64,000 nucleotides of DNA from an uncultured bacterium (GCA_949292185.1 CASEYP010000020.1:62001-126000), one strand, 5' to 3'; shown: positions 1-8,899, counted from the stretch's first letter. Program-made: numbers and translations. Notes: generated from the letters alone by a model not told the origin.

Positions 1-536
1 TCATCTGCGATTAGTATTTCAGCATTACAAGCAAGAGCCATTGCAATAATTGCGCGCTGTTTCATACCTCCTGAAAATTCGTGCGGATAGTTTTTCAATC
101 TTGATTTTGCTGCAGGAATTTGAACCATATCAAATGCTTCGATTGCTTTTTTTATTGCTTCATCTCCTGATAGGCCTTGGTGAATTTTTATTATTTCTAA
201 TAATTGATCGCCAACAGTATAAAGCGGATTTAATGAAGTCATAGGATCTTGCGGTATTAGTGCAATTTTAGATCCTCTTATATGTTGCATTTCTTTTTGT
301 GATTTTTTTAGTAAATCTTCTCCATTATAAAAAATTTCGCCGGAGGTAATTTTAGCGGTTTTTGGAATTAGCTGTAGAATGCTCATAGCACTCATTGTTT
401 TACCACAACCGGATTCTCCGACAATAGATAACATTTTCCCTTGCTCTAATGAGAAAGATATGCCAAATAATGCAGGACGAAAGATGTCTTCACATTGAAA
501 TCCTAAATTTAAATTTTTAACTTCTAAAATTGTCAT
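1..536 (-). CDS. Oligopeptide/dipeptide ABC transporter ATP-binding protein (partial)
   Basis: This is the N-terminal 178 residues of an OppD/DppD-type ATPase that would power peptide or nickel import at the inner membrane. The frame reads from an ATG at 536 and is cut by the window edge inside Walker B. Visible motifs are Walker A (GESGCGKT, residues 40-47), the Q-loop (PQDPMTSLNP, about 95-104) and the ABC signature (FSGGMKQR, 154-161). The QDPMTSLNP wording is typical of the Opp/Dpp subfamily. No ribosome binding site precedes the ATG; instead TATAAT lies 8 nt upstream, which suggests a leaderless mRNA. Partner permease genes would lie to the left or elsewhere. The ATPase class is certain; the substrate is unknown. 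Confidence 0.9.
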   Translation of the reverse strand, partial: MTILEVKNLNLGFQCEDIFRPALFGISFSLEQGKMLSIVGESGCGKTMSAMSILQLIPKTAKITSGEIFYNGEDLLKKSQKEMQHIRGSKIALIPQDPMTSLNPLYTVGDQLLEIIKIHQGLSGDEAIKKAIEAFDMVQIPAAKSRLKNYPHEFSGGMKQRAIIAMALACNAEILIAD

Positions 537-593
537 TATAAATAATTATATTCTTTTTATTTTTTTTAGTAAATAGTTAATAAGATTATATTA

Positions 594-1211
594 TTATTCT
601 CTGACTTTATTTTCGTTTCCGTCGCGTAATCTTTTAATATTTTCACGGTGAAGATAAATAACATAAATTGCAGCAAGAAGTGCATAAACAATATATGCAA
701 TCGGAGCATTTAAAAACCACATAATTATAGGTGAAAGTGCAAGAGCAACAATTGAACCTAATGAAACATATTTAGAAATCCAAGTTACCACACCCCAAAT
801 TGCAGCAATAGTCAAACCTGCTTGCCAATTTAATGCAATTAATGTTCCAACTCCTGATGCTACAGATTTTCCACCGGTAAAGTTTAGGAATATAGATTTG
901 CTATGTCCGATGATAACACATACTGCAGCAACAACAGGCAATACTCCAAGATGATATAATGCTGTTGCTAAATGTGCGGTTAAAATAACAGGAATTGCAC
1001 CTTTTAAAGCGTCTAATATCATAACGATAAAGAACCATTTTTTACCCATAATTCTTTTTACATTAGTTGCTCCTGTTGAGCCTGAACCTAATGTTCTGAT
1101 ATCTTGACCTGTAAATAATTTAACAACTATATATCCTGTTGGTATAGATCCTATAAGATAAGATGATGCCATTACTAGTGCAAATTGTCTTAATATTTCT
1201 GTGTATTCCAT
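594..1211 (-). CDS. plsY: Glycerol-3-phosphate acyltransferase PlsY
   Basis: PlsY is an inner-membrane enzyme that moves an acyl group from acyl-phosphate to glycerol-3-phosphate, the first step of phosphatidic acid synthesis. At 205 residues it has the family's normal length, with several hydrophobic segments. The three conserved family motifs are visible: GSIPTGY near residue 21, GSGSTGATN near 42 (followed by DALKG), and the GHSKSIFLNFTGGKSVA block near 102-118. The ATG at 1211 has an AAGGA ribosome binding site a few bases upstream. It sits between the partial ABC gene and holB, both on the same strand. Confidence 0.95.
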   Translation of the reverse strand: MEYTEILRQFALVMASSYLIGSIPTGYIVVKLFTGQDIRTLGSGSTGATNVKRIMGKKWFFIVMILDALKGAIPVILTAHLATALYHLGVLPVVAAVCVIIGHSKSIFLNFTGGKSVASGVGTLIALNWQAGLTIAAIWGVVTWISKYVSLGSIVALALSPIIMWFLNAPIAYIVYALLAAIYVIYLHRENIKRLRDGNENKVRE

Positions 1212-1276
1212 AAATCCTTTTTCTCCGAAACTTTCAGCTTGTGTTAATTATAACATGTATGATTTTATTTTTGCAA

Positions 1277-2182
1277 TTATTTTAAAATAAGATTAAAACT
1301 TAAATTTTCAATTACTGTTTGCAAATTCATTGATGGGGTTAATGATAATTGGCGTTTTGCTTCTTCTACGTATTTTATATCTTTAGTTAATTTATAAAAT
1401 AATTGTTTATTAGAAGGATTAGCCTTTATTGTTGATAACATATAATTTTGTATTTGTTCCAAGATATTTTTCGGATCATTTTCTGTTGCAAGTTTGTATA
1501 AATTATTCTCAAAATCCAGAACATTATTTCTTTCAATTTGTGTATAATTTTTGATAAAATTTTCTACCAAATCATAGTTATAATTTTCTTCAATTTTTGA
1601 AGGTACAAAAAATGATTGTGATCTTGAAACTACTGTTGAAATTATATCTGAGCGATCATTTGTTAGAAAAATAAATGTTGTATTTTTTGGTGGTTCTTCA
1701 AAAGTTTTTAGTAAAGCATTTGAAGTTGCTTCAGGAAAATTTATTTGATTTAATGGCAGTAAATTTCCGTCTTCATCTCTGTCACAGAATATATAAACTC
1801 TATGATAATCACTTGTTATAGATAATTCATTTATAATTGCTTTTGCTTGATTTATGTTGATATTTTTTTTACCTTTTGTAGAATCTTCATCATCTGAAGG
1901 AGTTCCGCTTTCTTTAAAATCCAGTCTTGTATATATTTTTACGGCAGGGTGGGTTTGTTCTTTTATCCATCTGCAGTTTAGGCAATTACAATTTTGGGAT
2001 TTATCTTCTGTACAATTAAGTAATCTTGCAATCTCCAGTGCTAACTCACATTGAGTTTTTATATCCGGTCCCCAAAATAAAAGACAATGACTTATATTTT
2101 TATTTTCGTCAGTAATTCCTTTGGTAAAATAATTGATTAATTTAGGAAGTTTTGAGTTTATTTCACTATTGTAATATAGCAT
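1277..2182 (-). CDS. holB: DNA polymerase III subunit delta' (clamp loader)
   Basis: This AAA+ family protein should form the clamp loader with HolA and DnaX. A cysteine-rich zinc module (C-x8-C-x-C-x2-C, in the CTEDKSQNCNCLNC segment) precedes a block typical of delta' and DnaX: a QAKAIINELS segment, a YRVYIF-like strand and SNALLKTFEEPPKNTTFIFLT, with SRSQ as the sensor region. The P-loop position reads LFWGPDIKTQ and lacks the GKT signature, as expected for a non-hydrolysing delta' subunit. I place the start at the ATG at 2182 (301 residues), because GGGAGG lies just upstream; a TTG at 2200 is an in-frame alternative. It overlaps the 3' end of holA by about 17 bp, so the two are translationally coupled. 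Confidence 0.88.
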   Translation of the reverse strand: MLYYNSEINSKLPKLINYFTKGITDENKNISHCLLFWGPDIKTQCELALEIARLLNCTEDKSQNCNCLNCRWIKEQTHPAVKIYTRLDFKESGTPSDDEDSTKGKKNININQAKAIINELSITSDYHRVYIFCDRDEDGNLLPLNQINFPEATSNALLKTFEEPPKNTTFIFLTNDRSDIISTVVSRSQSFFVPSKIEENYNYDLVENFIKNYTQIERNNVLDFENNLYKLATENDPKNILEQIQNYMLSTIKANPSNKQLFYKLTKDIKYVEEAKRQLSLTPSMNLQTVIENLSFNLILK

Positions 2183-3137
2183 ATTCAACCTCCCTATCAA
2201 TATCTAATGTTGATTGACCTGATTTAATTTTATATTCTGCTGTAGTTAAATTTTGTTTTAATTTAACAAGATTTTTTAATGAAGTATTTTTTAATTTTCC
2301 GATTTCAAGTTTCACACGGTACGGGTGCATATTTATCATTTTTGCAATTTCATCGGCACTGTATTTTGATGAATTTGCTTTGATTTGAATTTTGCTATGC
2401 AATAAAGTGTGTAAAACTGATAGAATTTCAAGCGGATGTTTTTTTGTTAATAATTTTTGATATTCTTCTAGCGCTTTTGTTTTATTTTCACTTATAAGAT
2501 AATCTGCAAATATAAATAAATCTTCATTTGTTACACAAATTTCTTTTACCATTTCTTTGGTAATAGGTTTATCTCCCGCATAAATTTTCAGTTTTTCAAG
2601 TTCAGAATCTAACATTCGTAGGTTAGAGCCTATTTGAATTAATATATCTGAAACAACTGAATCTGAAATTTTTAAATCTTTTGTTTTTGCTCTTTGTTTT
2701 ATCCAACTTTCAAGTTCGGCAGTTTTGTAAGATGGAATTTGTACAAATTCTTTTGGATTATATTTTGCAAAAATTTTAAATATTTTTTTTCTTTTATCTA
2801 TCTTTTTTTGACTATCAGGAGGGATAAGTGCAGTAAATATTATGTCAAGATTTTCATTACAATTATCTAAAGCTTCTGTTAATTGTTTTAGTTGAGAATC
2901 ATCAAAACCATTTTCATCTGATTTTTTACCTGATAAATATGATAAACAATTTATTTCAAGAATCATTTTCCCAAACATCATAGGTTGCGTTCTTATTGCA
3001 GCTATCAGATCAGGAAATTTTGGGTTGTTGTAATATTTGTAGCTCATTTCTATGAAATTAGGATCAAGTTCTTTTTTGAACTTTTTAATTTCATTAGATA
3101 AACTAAATTCTTCATCCCCATAAAAAAAGTAAATCAT
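2166..3137 (-). CDS. holA: DNA polymerase III subunit delta (clamp loader)
   Basis: HolA opens the sliding clamp during DNA replication. The 323-residue protein has the family layout: an N-terminal IYFFYGDEEF strand-loop, a central region (SWIKQRAKTKDLKISDSVV, then GSNLRMLDSELEKLKIYAG) and an all-helical C-terminus. The segment with GSNLRMLDSELEKL is the most diagnostic. It is directly upstream of and overlapping holB on the same strand, a convincing functional pairing. TAAAAT ends 7 nt before the ATG at 3137, so this operon may also start as a leaderless message. Confidence 0.88.
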   Translation of the reverse strand: MIYFFYGDEEFSLSNEIKKFKKELDPNFIEMSYKYYNNPKFPDLIAAIRTQPMMFGKMILEINCLSYLSGKKSDENGFDDSQLKQLTEALDNCNENLDIIFTALIPPDSQKKIDKRKKIFKIFAKYNPKEFVQIPSYKTAELESWIKQRAKTKDLKISDSVVSDILIQIGSNLRMLDSELEKLKIYAGDKPITKEMVKEICVTNEDLFIFADYLISENKTKALEEYQKLLTKKHPLEILSVLHTLLHSKIQIKANSSKYSADEIAKMINMHPYRVKLEIGKLKNTSLKNLVKLKQNLTTAEYKIKSGQSTLDIDREVEYAILQ

Positions 3138-3178
3138 ATACTATATTTTATAGAAAAATTTATTTAATGTAAATAAGT

Positions 3179-3625
3179 TTAAGGGGTTTTTCTAAATTTA
3201 TTCCCAATCCAAACGAATGGTTTTTTGATGTATTTAAATACAGTTGAACCAAAGTTTTTCAAAGATGTTCCAATATTTTTCAAACTCGGCATTTTCAAGT
3301 TTTTAGGAAGATGAATTTTACCTTTTCTAAGTAAAATTGCACCAATTCCTGTGCCGATAATGGCTGTTAAAATTCCACCTAAAGCCCATTTTTTCCAGCT
3401 TGGATTTGATACCATTGCACTATCCGGTTTATGAAAACCATCTTGTGTTGGTTGTTCTTTCATTTTTGTGCCTTCAGGAAGTAATGAAATTTCGTTTGGC
3501 AAATGCTCTAATTGAGGATGTCCAACATATCTTGCAGGTTGATCAAGAAGGTATGCCGGTGCATCAAAATCTATTACTCCGCCTGAAGCTAAACTATCTA
3601 AAGCTAAAATCCAATCTGAAGACAT
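3179..3625 (-). CDS. Hypothetical protein with one membrane segment
   Basis: I do not recognise this 148-residue protein. It has an N-terminal acidic/neutral region of about 75 residues with no signal peptide. A clear hydrophobic glycine-rich segment (ALGGILTAIIGTGIGAIL, about 81-98) follows, and then a very basic C-terminal tail rich in lysine and phenylalanine (KNLKMPSLKNIGTSLKNFG). The layout suggests a single-pass membrane protein with a lysine-rich cytoplasmic tail. The ATG at 3625 has an AAAGGA ribosome binding site about 9 nt upstream. It is on the same strand as holA and the secreted-protein cluster, with gaps on both sides. Confidence 0.6.
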   Translation of the reverse strand: MSSDWILALDSLASGGVIDFDAPAYLLDQPARYVGHPQLEHLPNEISLLPEGTKMKEQPTQDGFHKPDSAMVSNPSWKKWALGGILTAIIGTGIGAILLRKGKIHLPKNLKMPSLKNIGTSLKNFGSTVFKYIKKPFVWIGNKFRKTP

Positions 3626-3711
3626 AAAAATATTCCTTTATATTTCACCTACATTTATATAAAGTATTTTTTGTCTAAAAAATTGCGTTATTGATAATTT
3701 TTTTTAACAAT

Positions 3712-4254
3712 TTATTGGTTTTGAGAGCAGGTACCAACACTGTAGTTCATCATTAATCTGTCATAAGAACTCATATCAGATGTGCTGAAATGACAGTTGG
3801 TTGTTCCACCATTTGTTACACAGTTATTTTTCCCGTCATGTTTCAAATATGCTGCGTGTAATGCGTACCTTTGTTCTTTTGTGAATTTGCAGTGTGTAAT
3901 GGTCTTTTCTTTTTTTCCTTGTTCTATCATTTGAGCTTGTGTCGGGATGTCAGATTCTTTTAGCTTATCTCCTGCAAATCCTTTCATAATTGTTATGAAG
4001 CCTTCATAAATTTTTGGGTCTGCAAAATTTGTATAACTGGAGATTTCAACTTCGCATCTGCCATCCGGTAATAATCCTTTAATAGTGTATTGATTGACTG
4101 TTGAGCCTTCTTTATTAACTGAACTCTCTTTGCAGGATTTAAGATTATTTATATATTCCTGTGGGGGTTCATTATTATTATTGGTTGTTGCAGCTATTAC
4201 TGTGCCAGCTAACATTAAGCTTAGTATACTAACAGATATAAGAAATTTTTTCAT
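3712..4254 (-). CDS. Secreted cysteine-containing hypothetical protein
   Basis: This 180-residue protein starts with a clear Sec signal peptide (MKKFLISVSILSLMLAGTVIA, cleavage probably after residue 21-22), followed by an Asn-rich linker. The mature part has six cysteines (positions 41, 67, 122, 145, 154, 176), an even number consistent with disulfides. It resembles the two neighbours upstream in style and position (short, secreted, the phrase DGRCEVE) but has fewer cysteines and cannot be aligned to them confidently. No function can be assigned. It is probably co-transcribed with the two eight-cysteine genes, since the gap is only 11 bp. Confidence 0.7.
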   Translation of the reverse strand: MKKFLISVSILSLMLAGTVIAATTNNNNEPPQEYINNLKSCKESSVNKEGSTVNQYTIKGLLPDGRCEVEISSYTNFADPKIYEGFITIMKGFAGDKLKESDIPTQAQMIEQGKKEKTITHCKFTKEQRYALHAAYLKHDGKNNCVTNGGTTNCHFSTSDMSSYDRLMMNYSVGTCSQNQ

Positions 4255-4265
4255 TATTTATTCTC

Positions 4266-4691
4266 CTATTTTCTCATTAAATGATCTTCCGCAAGTACAG
4301 CTGGTAAAGATGGGCATCTGCCATTTCTGGCATCGTCAAGAGCTTTATGTTCATATACGTTAACTTTGCATTTTACAATATATTGTTCTGGTCTACTGCC
4401 TAAACCAACTTCACAATGACCTTTCTCCGAGTATTGACAGCTATAATATTCTGGAGGTATAAATGTGCATCTATTGCTGTTTAGTTCCCTTTTTATATCA
4501 CTTAAATTAAGAAAGGAACATTCTGTCATAGCTTTACCTTTCCAATCAACATCTATGGCACAAATATTTTCCTTGCCATTATAATAATATGGACAGTTAT
4601 ATCTTCCGGGTTTAATTCTTTGTATATATGCATAAGCGCAGCATTGTAATAATATTAAACTAATGGCTAGTATTGTAAAAAATTTTTTCAT
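4266..4691 (-). CDS. Secreted eight-cysteine protein, paralogue A
   Basis: I chose the ATG at 4691 because an AGAGGAA ribosome binding site precedes it and a signal peptide follows at once (MKKFFTILAISLILLQCC...). The 141-residue product has mature cysteines at 33, 44, 58, 75, 85, 93, 108 and 126. The same eight cysteines with nearly the same spacing occur in the next gene, as do shared phrases such as GRYNCP/GKYKCP, YYSCQY, CEV and NGRCP/NGKCY. The two are tandem duplicates, probably disulfide-rich periplasmic or exported proteins. No known family is recognised. A longer in-frame start at 4772 would overlap the upstream gene and place the signal peptide internally, so I reject it. Confidence 0.75.
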   Translation of the reverse strand: MKKFFTILAISLILLQCCAYAYIQRIKPGRYNCPYYYNGKENICAIDVDWKGKAMTECSFLNLSDIKRELNSNRCTFIPPEYYSCQYSEKGHCEVGLGSRPEQYIVKCKVNVYEHKALDDARNGRCPSLPAVLAEDHLMRK

Positions 4692-4696
4692 AAATT

Positions 4697-5098
4697 TTAT
4701 TCCTCTAAATAGCATTTCCCATTTTGTGCTTGTTTTAAAACTTCTGAAGTCGGTGGTGTAGAACCCATACAAGTTATTCCGTGCCCTTCTTCTCTTAATG
4801 TTACTTCACAGGATCCTTGTTCATATTGACACGAATAATATTTACTTTTATCCGGCTCAAATGTGCATTTACCATTTTTTATATCATTGGCAATTGCCTT
4901 TTTGTCATCTGAACAATTTGAGAATGATCTTCCTCCGTGTTTGTATAACTCAACAACGCATATATTGGAATATTCTGTTTTTTGTTGCGGACATTTGTAT
5001 TTCCCAGATTTTATGCCTTCAAATTCATCCATTGAAATTGCAAAACCCAGATTAACGCTAAGTAATATGCCTAGTATAATTAAAAAACTCTTTTTCAT
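4697..5098 (-). CDS. Secreted eight-cysteine protein, paralogue B
   Basis: This is the tandem copy of the preceding feature, 133 residues from the ATG at 5098, with AGAGGGG as ribosome binding site and a signal peptide (MKKSFLIILGILLSVNLGFA). Its eight cysteines are at 36, 47, 62, 78, 90, 97, 110 and 129 and line up one for one with paralogue A. The gap between the two genes is 5 bp, so they are one operon. Function is unknown. The pattern suggests four disulfides. The VKOR-DsbA fusion at 42.9 kb in this window is a plausible oxidant, but that link is inference only. Confidence 0.75.
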   Translation of the reverse strand: MKKSFLIILGILLSVNLGFAISMDEFEGIKSGKYKCPQQKTEYSNICVVELYKHGGRSFSNCSDDKKAIANDIKNGKCTFEPDKSKYYSCQYEQGSCEVTLREEGHGITCMGSTPPTSEVLKQAQNGKCYLEE

Positions 5099-5212
5099 AA
5101 CCCCTCTTTTTTTTGAAAAGTATATCATTTTTTGTTAGGTTTGTAAATATAAGTTAATATTTAGAAGATTTTTATGATAGTATTTTTATATAAAACACAA
5201 GAGGAATTATAA

Positions 5213-6790
5213 ATGGACAAATATTATTTAACAACAGCGATTGATTATGTTAACGGTGCACCTCATATTGGGCACGCTTATGAAAAGATTTTGACAGATA
5301 TTATAGCAAGACATTATTCTCAAAGAACTGATAATATGTTTTTCTTAACAGGAACTGATGAACACGGTATTAAAATTCAAAAAACAGCAGCTGCTGCAGG
5401 AAAAACACCTAAGGAACTTTGTGATGAAAATTCTCAAAAATTTAAAGATGCTTGGAAAGCATTAGATATAAATTACAATAGATTTATTAGAACTACTGAT
5501 GAAGATCATGAAAAAGTTGTTCAAAAAATATTTAAAAAATTAGTTGATAAAGGTGATATTTATAAACACGAATATGAAGGTTTATATTGTTCAGGTTGTG
5601 AATGTTTCTTAAATCCTAAAGATTTAACAGAAGACGGTTTGTGCCCTGACCATTTGAAAAAACCTGAAGTTGTTAGTGAAGAAAATTATTTCTTCAAATT
5701 AACAAAGTATAAAGATGCTATTATGAAGCATATAAAAGAAAATCCTGAATTTATTGTTCCAAGTTTCAGAGCAAATGAAGTTCTAAATCAATTGGAAGAT
5801 ATTCAAGATATATCAGTTTCTCGTAACAAGGCAAATGTTGGTTGGGGAATTGATGTTTTGGATGATCCTGAACAATCTATTTATGTTTGGATTGATGCTT
5901 TATCAAACTATATTACTGCAATAGGTTATGATACAGAAAATCCTACAGAACAATTTAAAGCATTATGGCCTGCAGATGTTCATGTGATCGGAAAAGATAT
6001 TTTAAAATTTCATAGTATTTATTGGATTGCAATTTTAATGGCATTGGAATTACCTTTACCAAAACATATTTTTGCACATGGATGGATTACTATAGACGAA
6101 ACTAAGATGTCAAAATCATTAGGTAACGTTGTTTCTCCAACATCAGTATTAGAGCATTTTTCACTAGAACATCCTGATGCTTTCAGATATTATATGGCAA
6201 CTTCAGCACCTTGCGGTCGTGATGGTAATTATTCTGATCAAGACTTTAAAGAAAAAGTTAATGCTCATCTTGCAAATAGTATGGGTAACTTGTTGAATAG
6301 AAGTTTGTCAATGTTGGTAAAATATTTTGACGGTGAAGTTAAAGAGGAATTTTTGACAAATCGTTCTAAAGAAGCGGATAGTCTTTTGAGAACTGCTTTG
6401 GGTACAATCAAAATTGTCGAAAATCATTTTAATCATTTTGAAATTCAAGAAGCAGCTCAAGAAATTATTTCTATTGTAGATGCAGCAAATAAATTTGTAA
6501 CAGATAATGCACCTTGGACACTTGCAAAAGAAGGTAAGATGACAGAATGCGGTTCTGTATTAGTTTCTGTATTAGAAATTATGTGCATAATTTCATCTTT
6601 GATTTATCCATATTGTCCAAATATTGCAAAAGATATGGCAAAACAATTATCTTATGATTTATCTGTGAAACTTGATGATATTAAAATTGGGAATATTAAA
6701 GCAGGTAAATTGATTTCAAAAGAAGATATTCATCCTGTATTTTTAAGAGTGGATAGCGAATTGGCTGATAAATCTAAAGCTGCAAAATAA
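5213..6790 (+). CDS. metG: Methionyl-tRNA synthetase
   Basis: MetG charges tRNA-Met with methionine and is a class I synthetase. At 525 residues it is the short form without a C-terminal EMAP-type tRNA-binding domain. HIGH is at residues 18-21 and KMSKS at 298-302. The connective peptide has one zinc knuckle with ligands C126, C129, C144 and H147, the single-knuckle type with a His as last ligand. The start has an AGAGGAA ribosome binding site 7 nt upstream. It is divergent from the cysteine-rich secreted genes and followed by a hairpin before the hydrogenase operon. Confidence 0.97.
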   Translation: MDKYYLTTAIDYVNGAPHIGHAYEKILTDIIARHYSQRTDNMFFLTGTDEHGIKIQKTAAAAGKTPKELCDENSQKFKDAWKALDINYNRFIRTTDEDHEKVVQKIFKKLVDKGDIYKHEYEGLYCSGCECFLNPKDLTEDGLCPDHLKKPEVVSEENYFFKLTKYKDAIMKHIKENPEFIVPSFRANEVLNQLEDIQDISVSRNKANVGWGIDVLDDPEQSIYVWIDALSNYITAIGYDTENPTEQFKALWPADVHVIGKDILKFHSIYWIAILMALELPLPKHIFAHGWITIDETKMSKSLGNVVSPTSVLEHFSLEHPDAFRYYMATSAPCGRDGNYSDQDFKEKVNAHLANSMGNLLNRSLSMLVKYFDGEVKEEFLTNRSKEADSLLRTALGTIKIVENHFNHFEIQEAAQEIISIVDAANKFVTDNAPWTLAKEGKMTECGSVLVSVLEIMCIISSLIYPYCPNIAKDMAKQLSYDLSVKLDDIKIGNIKAGKLISKEDIHPVFLRVDSELADKSKAAK

Positions 6791-6823
6791 AATTTGCAAA
6801 ATTTAATATAAAAATAGGTAATA

Positions 6824-6852
6824 TAAGGGGTAAGATTTTATTTTACCCCTTA
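6824..6852 (+). terminator. Hairpin terminator after metG
   Basis: A perfect inverted repeat, TAAGGGGTAA / TTACCCCTTA, encloses a 9-nt AT-rich loop. No long T-run follows, so termination may be weak. It separates metG from the hydrogenase promoter. Confidence 0.6.
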
Positions 6853-6874
6853 ATACTTGCCTAAAATCTCAAGC

Positions 6875-6880
6875 TATAAT
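6875..6880 (+). promoter_or_regulatory. Probable -10 of the hydrogenase operon
   Basis: TATAAT lies about 31 nt before the first hydrogenase-operon ATG. It is the best -10 match between the metG terminator and the operon. The -35 is poor (TTAATA about 18 nt upstream), which would fit a regulated promoter. Confidence 0.4.
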
Positions 6881-6911
6881 AAAATTATCATATAGTAAAA
6901 GTGAGGAATAT

Positions 6912-7151
6912 ATGGCGAAGCATAATATAAAGGTTTGTATGGGTAGTTCGTGTTTTGCTCGTGGAAATCTTGATAATTTGAATTTTTTAGAAAATTATAT
7001 AAAAGAAAATAATCTGGAAGCGGAAATAGAATTAACAGGAGCATTATGTCAAGACAAGTGCAGTTCAGGACCAAATATTTATATTGATGATGTACTGTAT
7101 AATGAAGTAAATCCGGATAAGTTAGAAAATCTTTTAGAAAAATTACAATAA
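6912..7151 (+). CDS. Thioredoxin-like [2Fe-2S] ferredoxin (NuoE-like), hydrogenase-associated
   Basis: This 79-residue protein is a minimal NuoE/HydC-like thioredoxin-fold ferredoxin. It opens with VCMGSSCFARG (C-x4-C) and has a second pair in ALCQDKCSSGP (C-x3-C), the four-cysteine arrangement that binds a [2Fe-2S] cluster. GTGAGGA is the ribosome binding site. It is the first gene of the hydrogenase operon and lies 26 bp before the sensory H-cluster protein. The likely role is to pass electrons to or from it. A second paralogue precedes the other hydrogenase at 10.1 kb. Confidence 0.85.
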   Translation: MAKHNIKVCMGSSCFARGNLDNLNFLENYIKENNLEAEIELTGALCQDKCSSGPNIYIDDVLYNEVNPDKLENLLEKLQ

Positions 7152-7177
7152 GAAAAAATATATTTAGGGGTTAAAAA

Positions 7178-8899
7178 ATGAACAATCAATATCCAGTTTA
7201 TACTTTGGTAAATGAGTGCCACGATTGCTACAAATGTGTAAGAGAATGTCCTGTCAAGGCAATTAAAATAGAAAATAACCATGCATCCGTTATTCCGGAA
7301 AAATGTATATCTTGCGGAACTTGTGTAAAGGTTTGTCCTGCTAATGCTAAATGTGTAAGAAATGATTTAGAAAGAGTCAAAAATCTTCTAATTAGCGGGA
7401 AAGATGTATATGTTTCATTAGCGCCATCTTGGAGTGGAGTGTTTGAAATGTCTCCACAAAGAATGATTGCAATTTTGAAAAAACTTGGATTTAAGGATGT
7501 TTCAGAAACAGCATTAGGCGCTCAAGAAGTTTCTATTAGAACTGCCGAAATGCTCAATAGTATGGATAAAGGGTTGTTAATTTCAAGTGCTTGTCCTGTT
7601 ATTGTTGATTATATAAGATTATATAAACCCGAATTTACAAAATATATTACACCTATTGGTTCTCCTGCAAGAACGCATGCAAAAATTCTTAGAGAAGAAT
7701 ATGGAAATGATATTGCTATAGTCTTTATAGGCCCTTGTATCGGGAAAAAGAATGAAGCGGATGCACAAGATGGGCTTATTGATATATCTCTTACATTTGA
7801 AGAGTTAAAAATTTGGATTAATGACCAATTTCCTGATGTTTCACAAATTCAAAAAGATGACAGTTATGTGTTTGTGCCAAGAAGTGCTTATGAGGGTTCA
7901 TTGTATCCAATAGATGGTGGTATGAATGAAACTATTAAACGAATTGGTGTTAAAAAAGAAGTTCAGTTATTGGAAATTTGTTCAATTCCTGCATTTGAAA
8001 AAGCTTTGAATAATTTGGATCCTGAGAAAATCAACAGACCAATATTTGTCGAAGCTCTGGCATGTGAAGGCGGCTGTGTAGCTGGTCCTTGTATTTCAAC
8101 TGAAAAGGCAAGTATTAGTATAATTTCAGATGTTTTAGCTAAAGTAAAAGATAGACCTGTTATCCCTAAAAAGCCTGAGTATGTTGTGGAATATGATTAT
8201 AAGCCTTCTGGAGTTGCAGAATCAAAATATTCATTAGAAGAAATTACAAAAACTTTGAAAAAAATCGGTAAACATACAGTTGATGATGAATTAAATTGCG
8301 GGGGTTGCGGATATTCTTCTTGTAGAGAACTAGCTGTGGCACTTTTAGATGGTGTTGCTGAGCCTTCAATGTGCGTTTCTTATATGAGAAAAATTGCGAT
8401 GAGAAAGGCTGCTGCAATGTTACGTTGTATGCCTGCTGCAATGGTTATGGTCGATAATAATATGAATATTTTGGAAGCCAATGATAATTTTATGAGAATG
8501 TTTACCGGTGATATGTATGAAATATTCAAATCAAGACCTGATGGCTTAACAGGTGCTGCTATCGATAGAATTGTTGAATTTGCTGATATTTTTAAAACAA
8601 TTTTAAAAACAGGAAAAAGTCTTCATAAAGAACATTACGCAGTTGGTGACAGACTTTATGATATTAACGCATTTACTATTGAACCGAATGAAATAGTTGG
8701 TGCAATTATAAATGATGTTACTCAATCCGAAACTAACAGAGAAAAAATTTCAGAAAAAGCAAAAGAAGTTATATCAAAAAATATTTCTATTGTTCAAGAA
8801 ATTGCGTGTTTACTTGGCGAGCACATGGTTGAAACTGAAACATTATTAAATTCAATTGCAAATGATTATGATGATAAAACTGATGGGGATAAAAAATAA
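7178..8899 (+). CDS. Sensory [FeFe]-hydrogenase-like protein with PAS domain (group C, HydS-like)
   Basis: The domain order in 573 residues is: a two-cluster ferredoxin domain (C14, C17, C20, C24 and C43, C46, C49, C53), an H-cluster domain (about 75-325), a CGGCGYSSC [4Fe-4S] module (C374, C377, C382, C399) and a PAS domain (about 415-515). The four cysteines that would hold the H-cluster are present: C139 in SSACP, C187 in GPCIGK, and C296 and C300 in ALACEGGC. The cysteine normally before the first ligand, which relays protons in catalytic enzymes, is alanine (A138). That substitution and the PAS tail are hallmarks of the putative sensory hydrogenases. The stop codon overlaps the start of the phosphatase gene by 1 nt. 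I infer a redox or H2 sensor acting on that phosphatase. Confidence 0.88.
   Translation: MNNQYPVYTLVNECHDCYKCVRECPVKAIKIENNHASVIPEKCISCGTCVKVCPANAKCVRNDLERVKNLLISGKDVYVSLAPSWSGVFEMSPQRMIAILKKLGFKDVSETALGAQEVSIRTAEMLNSMDKGLLISSACPVIVDYIRLYKPEFTKYITPIGSPARTHAKILREEYGNDIAIVFIGPCIGKKNEADAQDGLIDISLTFEELKIWINDQFPDVSQIQKDDSYVFVPRSAYEGSLYPIDGGMNETIKRIGVKKEVQLLEICSIPAFEKALNNLDPEKINRPIFVEALACEGGCVAGPCISTEKASISIISDVLAKVKDRPVIPKKPEYVVEYDYKPSGVAESKYSLEEITKTLKKIGKHTVDDELNCGGCGYSSCRELAVALLDGVAEPSMCVSYMRKIAMRKAAAMLRCMPAAMVMVDNNMNILEANDNFMRMFTGDMYEIFKSRPDGLTGAAIDRIVEFADIFKTILKTGKSLHKEHYAVGDRLYDINAFTIEPNEIVGAIINDVTQSETNREKISEKAKEVISKNISIVQEIACLLGEHMVETETLLNSIANDYDDKTDGDKK

Noticed and set aside
4692-4772. N-terminal extension of eight-cysteine paralogue A
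   Set aside because: It would overlap paralogue B and bury the signal peptide; the internal ATG has its own ribosome binding site.
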